Assembly (NCBI GenBank): GCA_014529385.2
Contig: CM043944.1
Coordinates: 93,824,476-93,888,475 of the forward strand
Source of the DNA: Adiantum capillus-veneris
Lineage: Eukaryota > Streptophyta > Polypodiopsida > Polypodiales > Pteridaceae
DNA length: 64,000 bases
Direction of reading: 5' to 3'
In this document: piece after piece, positions 55,654-64,000 of the stretch
Position numbering within the stretch: the stretch's first letter is position 1
How the letters are laid out: every line of letters begins with the position of its first letter
Position numbers and translations under genes: made by a program
The notes under the pieces: model-generated
The model's database searches: none
Told to the model about the DNA's origin: nothing
Seen by the model: the letters and a program-made list of their open reading frames with translations, nothing else

Positions 55654-55984
55654 GAATCCTTCCACCACATTTTTAATACATCATAGTTTGTCGATCATTG
55701 GATGCTTATTGTAATGAATGTCCGCAGATTGGGAAGAGAATGGAAGACAAATTGAAGGTCGAGGAGGATTGGGGGATGGATGGAACTACTAGGCTTCTCT
55801 CCCACATAGGATACCCAAAAAGTTAATGTTTGATTCTATATTTAACTCTTCATGTTTAGAAACAATAGACTCAAAACACATGGATAATAGACACAGTAGA
55901 CACAATTGTTAATCATATTGTCATTGCAAAGTCATCTCATTACAAAGATAACGGTGTGCAATACAAAAAGAGGGGTAACTTTGG

Positions 55985-56884
55985 CTAATGCTCCAAGTCT
56001 CGTCGCAATCGACGTGCAAGCTGCATATCTTTTGGCTGTATTGTTACTTGCTTTGCATGAATGGCGCATAGGTTGGTATCTTCCAACACCGAAATGATGT
56101 GGGCCTCTGCAGCTTCTTGAATAGCCTCTAGCACTATTGCTTGCATTCTATATTGATTTCCATAGCTTTGAAGCACCTCCTTCACTATGCTAGCAAAGGG
56201 GGTGCGTCAAATTAAAAGCTCTGTAGTCTTCTGGTAGTGGTGGATTTTTGCAAATGCCCTTGCTATTTTTTGACACCACTGCGGTTGTCTTGGGGGCATT
56301 TGCACATTTGCTGGATGGTGGCGTTTAGGCTTCTTGAAAAACTTTTGACTTGCACCTGTTTACATGCTTAGGGGCTGGATCTGCAGCCTCTTCTGATTCA
56401 TCCTCTTCCCTTGGCTCCCGATCTTGTGTTGTGGGGAGAGCTCCCTGGCCTCGAGGCGATGTCTTCCCCCCAACGGGCATTCAGTGTGTGTGTGTGGTAT
56501 ATCAGCTCGCTACCATGGTGGCTCTGTCTCTGATTTCGTGTCTGTATGGACCATTTGAGTCGTGGATGGTCCTGCTTGTGATTTGTGGCGCGGCGGCTCC
56601 TCCCTATTGGACTCTGGTGTTTGCTGGGCCTCTTCTTCTCTCCAACGCTGGGTGCATTGCTTAATTCTTTTTCTAGATGTTTGTTCTTGTGGACGTGAAG
56701 ATTCTACAGCCCTCAATGACTCTAGTGCCCTACTACCATGCCTACTGCTAGAAGAGTTCCTGGAATGGCCAGGTGTTCGTGGCCGTTTTCTTGTGCCTTT
56801 AAGCCATGCCGGCTTCTCACATCCTTGGAGGGTGTTTTTGTTGGTAGGCGGATGCTCTTTTGCAGTTTGTTTGGTGTACGCCAT
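55985..56884 (-). pseudogene. Long-tailed histone H3-like gene, disrupted
   Basis: Minus strand. ATG 56884 gives MAYTKQTAKEHPPTNK, matching the H3 tail start A-R-T-K-Q-T-A-R in six of eight residues. It continues about 124 codons as a Ser/Arg/Lys/Pro-rich region to a stop at 56510. An acidic stretch in another frame follows (REEDESEEAADPAPKH, about 56412-56365). Then KKPKRHHPAN (H3 KKPHRYRPGT), HHYQKTTELLI, an in-frame TGA at 56209-56207 where H3 has Arg (CGA to TGA), RTPFASIVKEVL, AIQEAAEAH, LEDTNLCAIHAKQVTI, PKDMQLARRLRR and stop at 55985. The C-terminal half is unmistakably an H3 histone fold. The sequence between tail and fold is about 190 residues instead of about 27. At least one stop and two frame changes argue for a pseudogene unless an intron removes some of them. 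It is not CENH3-like at the C-terminus (EDTNLCAIHAK is canonical). Confidence 0.8.
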
Positions 56885-56942
56885 TTGGTATGGTAAGAGC
56901 TCACTTGTTCTTAAGAAATGAGTGGTTTATGAGAGCATGCAA

Positions 56943-56950
56943 TATTTATA
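56943..56950 (-). promoter_or_regulatory. TATA box upstream of H3-like gene
   Basis: On minus CTATAAATATT, about 60 bp before the ATG at 56884, a usual distance for plant histone genes. Confidence 0.45.
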
Positions 56951-57477
56951 GAGAACTATTTAAAAAGGGCCCTGTTCACACTTATTTTGGGAAAAAACTA
57001 TTAGTTTTTAAATGAACATATCGTTAAGAGCTGGACCCTGCGTTCACGTGTAGTGACTCGTGCAGAATCCACTTTGACCCTTGTCGCACTCTGCATTGCC
57101 GCCATGCAGCATGCTTGGTGGGACCTTGCGACATTTGCCACTTGTTTCTATGCTCTTGACGACTCCATTTCCGCACTTCAATAGCAATCTTGGATTGTCC
57201 CGCATGCTCCATTGTGAGCTTACGAGCAAATGTTGTGAAAAAAAACTAGTTGAACATCTCCTCCAAATAATTGGATTGCACCATTCCACCACCATGTCGA
57301 GTATTTCTGAAATACACCCCCCTTGCTCAATAATGGGACTTCTCCATGCCTTGAGTGATAAAAATTTCAAGCGATCCATACTTGTGCATAAAAAATGCAC
57401 CATGCACAAACAATATATGTTGTTTACATGAGTAAACAATCCACATTATTTAATGAAAACAATCCCTTGTAATAAAT
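56951..57477. other. Spacer between two minus-strand frames
   Basis: Open frames on both strands at 57044-57439, neither with a recognisable domain. Contains CACGTG at 57035-57040. Confidence 0.35.
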
Positions 57478-58390
57478 TCACCAAATAACATGGCTTACCA
57501 TGTAATGTGTGATGTTATTTTCACCCCAAGAAAGGGTGAAGACCTTAGTAAAATCCGCCAAGGCTTCTTGAAATGATTGGCATTGTTCTTCTATTGTGTT
57601 GTTAAGGCCCATAAGCTTGACCATTTTATCAAAATGTGCCCAAACTTGCTTGCGCTTGTTTGCAAGCTCGCCATTTGAATCATTGTCAGTAGTAGCTTTG
57701 CATAACTCCTTCCAAAGCTCCCAAAGGTTACTTGCCAACTGGTTGGAGTTGTTTTGAGCAGCATATCGACGTGGCTTTCCTTGGGTAACTTTCTTCAAAA
57801 TGTGTATGGGCTTTTTTCCACTCATTGATACTTGTTGAGCAATTTCATGGGCCTCCCCTCTGTTCTTTACAACAACAATAGACACATTTCCACCGTGACA
57901 GCCAATGGAATTCAAGAGTACTTCCACTCTTTCGATCGCTTCTTGGGACTTTTCCAATGGTTTCATTGTGAAAGCATAGTCAATGTGGAGCTTCAAGAGC
58001 CTATCAAAAATGCGCATGAATGCGTGTAATGTACAAAAATGTACATTCGATAGAGGAAATGGAAAGATTGGATTCCAAGCGTGGTCCTTTTGATCACGGT
58101 TTGGGGCGTTGAGCATGGGACATCTCAGAATAGACGCATCCCATTCTCTACCTTCATCTCCGACATCACAACAATCCAAAAAAAATTCTCCATGCCCTTG
58201 CCATGGAGGCATGGAACCGACCTTTGCAGTGCTCTTGTGTGATTTTTGTCCGTTAGGTTTGTGCACCAAAGGGTGTTTCTTTCAAGTATGTGATGGTGTT
58301 GGCAAGCTTCATAATGTGGGATTCCTTTTCTTGCATTTGTTGTTGAAGAGTTTCAACCACCCTCTCCGAAGAGGCAACACTCTCTTGTAA
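57478..58390 (-). pseudogene. Unrecognised helical ORF, possibly transposon-derived
   Basis: Minus strand. 58390-58280 reads QESVASSERVVETLQQQMQE and IMKLANTITYLKET, a heptad-like coiled coil. A one-base shift near 58270 leads into a 260-codon frame with SMPPWQGHGEFFLDCCDVG, SILRCPMLNAPNRDQKDHAW, HAFMRIFDRLLKLHIDYAF, VEVLLNSIGCHGGNVSIV, WELWKELCKATTDND and RKQVWAHFDKMVKLMGL, ending at 57478. It has protein-like composition, is mostly helical and has no catalytic motif I can name. It may be part of the same unit as the H3-like sequence downstream (same strand, about 600 bp apart). The right end is cut by the copia copy B insertion or junction at about 58395. Confidence 0.5.
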
Positions 58391-58396
58391 TGCCGA

Positions 58397-59090
58397 GCAA
58401 AATTTGCAAAACAGGCTTGGGATATTTTGGTTGGTCTTTATGCAAGTCGCAATGAGGCTAAAATTGATTTGCTGCGTAAAGAGCTATAGTCAAAGATTAT
58501 TCATGAGGAAGATGATATGGAAACTTTCCTTGTTGGTGTCAAGGATATCAATGAGCAACTTATTTCTGCAGGTGAAGTCATCTCAGACAGTTCTATTGTG
58601 CAAATTGTTTTTGATGCCTTACCAGACTTTTGCTAGTACTTGGAGACTTATGACCCAAGGAAATCCTGAAGTTGTCAAGTTTGATACATTATGTATAGTG
58701 TTGTTGCAAGAGTCACTTTCCAAAAAAAAAAGGATTAGACAGCGTGCAGTTGAACAAGCTTTTATTGCTTCTCAAAGAAAGGGTGGTCACAACAATGCAA
58801 CCACTTCTTATGGTCTTGCTGTGAGTGGCAAAACTTTTGTTCCCAATGCTTCTGCTGGCAGCACTTCGTCTAAAAATGTTGGTGAGAAGGGCAAAAAGAA
58901 GATGCGTTGCCGTTATTGTAAAGCTAATGATCACTTGATCAAGCAGTGTCCTAAGTTGAAGGCCAAAGAGGCTAAGAAGAAAGAGGGTGGTTCCACTACA
59001 AATGCTGGTTCCACTACAAATGCAGTCATTGTTGAGTCTTCTGTGAAAGGAGACTGTGTTGCTAATGTTGATGCAGAATTGGGTTGTTAG
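58397..59090 (+). pseudogene. gag: Copia copy B gag fragment
   Basis: Begins KFAKQAWDILVGLYASRNEA in one frame, with a TAG at about 58488. An 11-bp deletion between direct repeats TTACCAGA (about 58620) shifts the frame. The knuckle CRYCKANDHLIKQC is intact. The downstream frame ends early at 59087-59090. Confidence 0.88.
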
Positions 59091-59760
59091 CGTAGAGTGC
59101 ACTTACAATCCTATTGTCCATGATGCATGCTTGTCAGTTGTTGTAGATTCACATGTGTGGTATTTTGACAGTGTTGCTACAAAGCACACTACCTCACATC
59201 GTGAATTGTTCACCTCTCTTGAGTCTGTCCCTAATGGGAATTCAGTCACTTGTGCCAACAATGCCTCTTATCCGGTTCAGAGAGCTGGAAAAATTGTGCT
59301 TACTGCTACAAATGGCAGTTCTTTCATACTTGTTGATGCACTTTATGTACTTGGGATCAAGAAGAATCTTTTGTTTGTATCTGCACTTGCTAGACTTGGA
59401 CTTGTCGTCAAATTTTTGGATGACAGATGTACAGTTCATGATCTAAGTTTTGGTGATGAAATTGTTGTATCTAGGGTTTTGTGCCGTGGGCTGTATAAGC
59501 TCACTTAGTATGACAAGTGTGGACAAAATTTTGCAAATGCAGTTGCAGATTCAATGGCCATTTCAGATGCAAAACTTTGTCATGCACATTTTGGTCATCT
59601 GAATTTTGCCAGTTTGCTACGTTTGCAGAAATCTGATATGGTTGCTTCTTTGCTGCCTCTTGAAGCACCTACCAAACATGTTTGTGAAGGCTGTATTTTG
59701 GGTAAGATGCAGTGTTCAAAGTTTCCAAAGGATGGTTGAATTAGGGCCACATGCAGATTG
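59091..59760 (+). pseudogene. Copia copy B protease and pre-integrase
   Basis: Active site is YFDSVATKHTTSH: the catalytic DSGA has become DSVA, which should abolish activity. The flap region LYVLGIKKNLLFV is kept, a stop lies at 59506-59508, and the pre-integrase finger HAHFGHLNF...CEGCILGK is intact. A frameshift follows at about 59740. Confidence 0.88.
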
Positions 59761-60570
59761 CAGCTTGTGCATAGTGATGTTTGTGGACCCATGCAAACTC
59801 CATCCTTGGGAAATTCCCTTTACTTCATGACTTTCATTGATGATTAATCAAGGCATGCATGGGTATTTTCGCTTAAAGCGAAGTCTGAAGTTTTTTATGT
59901 GCTTCAAACAATTTCTGGTTATGTGGCTGAAAATGCATCGAAATGTACTATGGGCACCCTCCGTTTGGATTGAGGGGGGGAGTACATGTCTCATGAATTT
60001 AATGCATTTCTGGCTAGTCATGGGATAAAACACCAATGTACAGTGCCTTACACACCTCAACAAAATGGTGTTGTTGAGAGAAAAACAGGTCACTTATGAA
60101 AATGGCACGCTGTATGGTCAAAAGTCAAGCTTTGCCGCATTCTTTTTGGCTTGAGGCCATCATGTGTGCCACTTATGTACTTAACAGGTGTCCTATGAAA
60201 GCTTTGCAGTCTATTACTCCATATGAAGCATGGCATGATAGAAAGCCTTCTATTGAGCACATGCATGTTTTTGGTTGTTTGGCATATGCTTTGGTGCCAC
60301 AAACACAGCATAGAAAATTGGATGATAAGGCTGTCAAATGTATTTTTGTTGGTTATAGTGTTGAAAGAAAAGGTTGCAGGTTGTGTCATCCGCAAACAAA
60401 GTGTATTCTAGTTTCACGGGATGTAGTGTTTGTGGAAGATTATGTTCAGCCCTTGCTGTCATGTACTAAAGACAATAATGTAAGCTCACAGGATATTTAT
60501 GACACTTTGTTGCCTCTTTTCAGTGGTGGAAGTTCAAATGTAGATTCCAATGAGACAAATGTATAGCCTA
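59761..60570 (+). pseudogene. Copia copy B integrase
   Basis: [11 protein letters not shown]-type shifted start, stop at 59846, YTPQQNGVVERKT then shift. The C-terminal block FWLEAIMCATYVLNRCP, PYEAWHDRKPS, VFGCLAYAL, KCIFVGY is open from 60096 to a TAG at 60564-60566. The second Asp motif is altered: WIEGGST stands where copy A has SDRGGEY. Confidence 0.87.
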
Positions 60571-61600
60571 TGGGGGTTTCAAAAAATGTTACAGATCAGC
60601 ATATTATTGATGTAGGTGTACATGATGTACTTGATGAGGAAAGGGCTGAAAATGAGCAGGCCAGAGGTATGCCAAAATGGATGGTGCATACATTGCATGA
60701 AAGTAAATTGGATGCACCTTTGTCTAGTCGTACTCATTTAGGCTCTCACCATGCATCTTATGCATCAGATTGTTATGCTTTGGCCATGTCTAGCTTACAT
60801 GATGTTGAGGAACCTCTATCTTTTGATGAAGCACAGAATTCAAAAAATTGGATGGGTACCATGCAATTAGAATATGATGCACTTAAAGAAAATGACACAT
60901 GACTTTATGTGATTTTCCTCATGGCAAAAAGGCCATTGGTACGAAGTGGGTTTACAAGTTGAAACGCAAGCCGGATGGTGAGATCGATCGCCATAAGGCT
61001 CGACTTGTTGCAAAGGTTCATAAGGCTGGACTTGTTGCAAAGGGTTATGCACAACAAAAAGGCATAGATTATGAAGAGAATTTTTCTCCCACTTTTCTCC
61101 CACTTGTCGTATGACTACTGTGCATTTTGTATGTGCATTGACAACTCATTTTGGTTGGGATGTTCATCAATCAGACATTGTTACTTCTTTCTTGAGTGGT
61201 GACATATTTGAGGAAGTTTATGTAACGCAGCCTCGCGGTTTTGTCAAGAAAGGACAAGAGGACAAAGTGTGCAGATGTAAGAAGGCTTTGTATGGGTTGA
61301 AGAAATCTCCTTGTGCTTGGTATGAGAAATCTCTCATTTGGTCAAACAAGGCTTTCATAATAGTGCAACAGAAAGCACATTGTATGTAAAGCGTGAGGGT
61401 GATGTACTTCTCATTGTGGTTCTTTATGTAGATGATTTGTTGATCATTGGACCAAATGAGAGACATATTGATGAATTTAAGGGTGATTTGAATGCTACTT
61501 TCAAGATGAAAGATTTGGGGCTGTTGCATCACTATTTGGGTATACAGTTTAAGCAGTGTGATGGTGGTATTGCCTTATGTCAGAACAGTTACATATAGAC
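60571..61600 (+). pseudogene. Copia copy B reverse transcriptase
   Basis: GMPKWMVHTLHESK, NWMGTMQLEYDALKEN, stop at 60900, then KKAIGTKWVYKLK, a 27-bp tandem duplication (HKARLVAK / HKAGLVAK), KGYAQQKGIDYEENFSP, a small duplication CTCCCACTTTTCTCCCACTT with frameshift at about 61085, TTHFGWDVHQSDIVTSFLSG (retained here, deleted in copy A), KALYGLKKSPCAWYEK, and LYVDDLLIIGPNERH with the YVDD box intact. Confidence 0.9.
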
Positions 61601-62250
61601 ATTTCTATGTAAGTTTTTGACTTGAGGATTGCAAACCTATTGCCACTCCTATGGAAACAGGTTTGAAATAGAGTCTTCATGATGTTGGTGATCCTGCAGA
61701 TGTCACTCTTTACCAAATTGCTATTGGATGCCTCATTTATGTATGCAACACAAGGTCGGATATTCAGTTTGCAGTTTCATAGGTCAACAGATTTATGCAT
61801 AGCCCCGGGTCTAAGCATTGGTAGGCTGTCAAGAGGATTTTTTGCTACCTTAGTGGCACTTTACATCTTGGCTTGTTTTATACCAAGGGGGGATCATTGC
61901 CGCCAGACTTACATACTTTTTGGACTCAGATTGGGCTGGTTGTTTTGACACGAGGGTGTCCACAAGTGGTTTTTGTTTCATGCTTGGCAGTTCATGTATA
62001 TCATGGTTGAGCAAGGAGCAACCTACTATGGCCACTTTGAGTTGTGAGGCTGAGTACATGGCAATTTTCACAACTACGATTGAGTGTGGATGGCTCAGAC
62101 GCCTTATGGCTGATTTGGGTGTTGGACAAGACACTGCCAACACTATCTACACTGACAGTCAGAGCGCATTGGCAATTGCAAGGAACCCAGTTTTTCATGC
62201 TCGCACAAAGCACATTGAGGTGCATTACCACTATGTCAGGGAGAGGCACG
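61601..62250 (+). pseudogene. Copia copy B RNase H
   Basis: Frame-shifted start, then DSDWAGCFD, SCEAEYMA and YTDSQSALAIA are readable to HYHYVRER, where sequence switches to LTR (62248-62262). The final third (NLADLFTKAL in copy A) is deleted. Confidence 0.9.
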
Positions 62251-62261
62251 ACATAAGGAGG

Positions 62262-62421
62262 TTTAGGAGGTTTTTTCCCCCGAGCATTGTATATACGCCC
62301 ATCACTCTAGGGCTATATATCTTTCCATTTCACACTAAGTAACACACTCTCTATTGTGTGCCTTGAGCTTCCTTCATCTTCTCCAAGCTCTATGCGTTTC
62401 TCTGCAACCCTAATTCCAACA
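62262..62421 (+). repeat. Copia copy B 3' LTR fragment
   Basis: Matches 13847-14006 of copy A from TTTAGGAGGTTTT to CCAACA. The first 66 bp of the LTR are missing. Confidence 0.9.
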
Positions 62422-64000
62422 TTTTTTGCTTCTAAAAAATGGGTGAATCACAATAAAAAACTAAACAACATAAAGCAAAAAAACACTCAAATTATCATGA
62501 AGATTAAACCACTTGAAATTTCAGTTTTATGCTTGAAACACAAGCAATCAATTATGACTCTAGGCTAATGAAAGGTCATAAACCTACTAGCCTAAAAATT
62601 ATGTGACCAAGCTTAATAAATCATTCAAGCCTATCATGTCTACGGACTATAAAAAAAGCTCCTAATATATTAGTACATTGTCACAGCTTGTTGAAGCTAA
62701 TGGAAGTTTTGTTTTTATCATTCATTGAAAAACATAAAGCACAATACACGGCTACCACCCCAAGGCAAGTCTAGGTACGACTCTCGGCTCCTTGAACCCT
62801 CAAGAAGGTGTTCCAAAAGCCTACAAGCCTACCAAGGCGATGGCTAACCCCTCTCATCCCAGGGCATCGGTTTAGGACCTTGACCAAGTGAGCCAAGGTG
62901 ATTCCCCTCGCCTACCAAGTGCCAATAAGGCGCTAGGCCTCACAAGACACAACATAACATAGAAATTTTCTTTTCATGTGTGTAGTAGCATTTTTGGTAC
63001 TTTTTCTTGACACTTTTTGTTTGCTTCATTGTTTAATTTTTTAGCACTTTTTTATTGCTTCCATCATGAGATGCTAATGGAAAATGGACTAAAGGACTAA
63101 AGCTTAATCATAGCCCTAGGTCATGTTAAAAATGAACGGAGTATTAAGACTATCACTAAGAGTCTAGGACTAATGAGCAATGTGCCTACATTAAACTAAG
63201 GTCAAAGCCAATTACTTACTATTAGCACACATAAAGCCTAGTTTTTTGATGAGTTAATATTCACAAAGCAAAGTGTTGAAACTTTAGTATGCCTAGCTTT
63301 TGAACATGAAAGAACCATAGCTTAGAAGAAAAAATTACTTAAGCCAAGCATAGAGAATGGACAGATAAACAAAAGAGCAAAATGATGGAAGGATTTCACC
63401 TATTCATGCTCTTTTGAGCATCCTTGAGCAAGCATCCACTCTTTTGTAGAGAAGTTTCTTGAATATTTTATTTACAATCCAAGCTTTTGAAAGCTAAGTG
63501 TAAACACAAGCCACTAAAGCCATTTATTTGAAATCCAAAAACACACAAAAAATATTAATGAAATCCTAAAGCTAAGGTCTTGCATACCCGAATTTTCCAA
63601 AGGGAAAAAACCCAAGGGGCAAAAGTGCCTTTGGTTATGCACATGGTCTTTGTAGCAAATTTATGCATACATATCAAAATGAAAGAGAATGAGCTTCTAC
63701 AGAAGCAAATTTTACAATTTTTACAATCTCTCATGCATGATTTAAAAGTTGATTAGTTTCTAGCTCAAATGAAATGTGCAATTTAGATCAAGCTATGAAC
63801 TAGAAATAATACAACTTTTGAAATAGTGTGGCTCTTGAAAGCCAAATTTTATAATTTAAAGCTCTCCAAAAAAGTTGGGAAAACACTAGCTCAAATGAAA
63901 GCATTTTCACTTTAGACCAAGCTATGAGCTAACATGTATACAACTTTTAATCCAAAGAATTGGAATGGCTTTAAATAGCCAAGTTTTGCAATTTTTGGCA
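62422..64000. other. Intergenic, nothing coding recognised
   Basis: AT-rich. A diverged tandem repeat of about 130 bp lies at about 63755-64000 (shared CTAGCTCAAATGAAA, CAAGCTATGARCTA and ATACAACTTTT). It might continue beyond the window. Confidence 0.45.

Larger units (their letters stand above)
58397..62421 (+). mobile_element. Ty1/copia retrotransposon, copy B (truncated both ends)
   Basis: Same family as copy A, very similar at nucleotide level. It starts inside gag at the equivalent of 9852 (AAAATTTGCAAAACAGGCTT), so the 5' LTR, PBS and gag start are missing. At the right end the RNase H C-terminus, PPT and the first part of the 3' LTR are deleted (junction at about 62248-62262). The rest of the LTR is kept to CCAACA at 62421. 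Confidence 0.92.

Noticed and set aside
56562-56921. 119-codon plus-strand frame opposite the H3-like tail
   Set aside because: Antisense shadow; the minus strand has the H3 motifs.

Overview
The window looks like repeat-dominated nuclear DNA from a land plant with a large genome. The evidence is plant-type Ty3 and Ty1 retrotransposons primed from tRNA-iMet or tRNA-Asp, a GH17 + X8 (CBM43) beta-1,3-glucanase with a signal peptide and a GT-AG intron, a PLS-type PPR remnant, and a SWIM-finger MULE relic. A fern or other seed-free plant is my guess from the element style. The sequence alone does not prove it. I found no rRNA, tRNA or CRISPR array.

Layout. 1-8.0 kb: a decayed Ty3 chromovirus on + (LTR, tRNA-Met PBS, gag, protease, RT, RNase H, integrase, chromodomain). 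Its RNase H is split by a 1.6-kb solo LTR of the same family, flanked by a 5-bp target duplication. 8.9-14.0 kb: a nearly full-length Ty1/copia element (copy A) with 227/226-bp LTRs, several stops and frameshifts, and a deletion in RT. 14-19.9 kb: sparse sequence with microsatellites, small tandem duplications, a MITE relative and a PPR pseudogene. 19.97-21.6 kb: the only convincing host gene, the beta-1,3-glucanase. It is followed by a pre-miRNA-like hairpin inside a larger inverted repeat. 23.0-25.7 kb: a short minus-strand LTR element with zinc knuckles, no visible pol, a TTTAA target duplication and a MITE inside one LTR. 26.3 kb: a hAT-type MITE with a perfect 8-bp target duplication. 27.8-28.9 kb: a large GA/TA microsatellite block. 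29.6-32.3 kb: a MULE relic.

33-55 kb is a nest of one unusual Ty3-like retroelement lineage. A + copy (LTR end, tRNA-Asp-like PBS, about 2.7-kb leader, gag) faces a - copy (55.3 to 47 kb). Both leaders carry degenerate tandem units of about 280 bp, each centred on an 18-bp palindrome close to CATGGATCGCGATCCATG. The - copy has gag with CX2CX3HX4C knuckles, two successive retropepsin-like domains and a tryptophan-rich repeat ORF, and no recognisable RT or integrase. A second minus-strand relative (44.6-39.7 kb) has a YxDxxGxxY repeat protein, a knuckle and two degenerate retropepsins. Between them lie a LINE endonuclease scrap, a chromovirus scrap, T-rich DNA, a 46-bp minisatellite and another hAT MITE.

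55.9-58.4 kb (-) holds a histone H3-like gene relic. It has an H3-like N-terminal tail and a clear H3 fold end, separated by a greatly expanded basic/acidic region. An unrecognised helical ORF lies upstream on the same strand. 58.4-62.4 kb is a second, end-truncated member of the copia family (copy B). The remainder to 64 kb has no recognisable gene.

Most coding matter here is transposon-derived and broken. Nothing suggests an operon-like functional cluster. The most notable items are the palindrome-array leader, the tandem-retropepsin RT-less elements and the long-tailed H3-like sequence.
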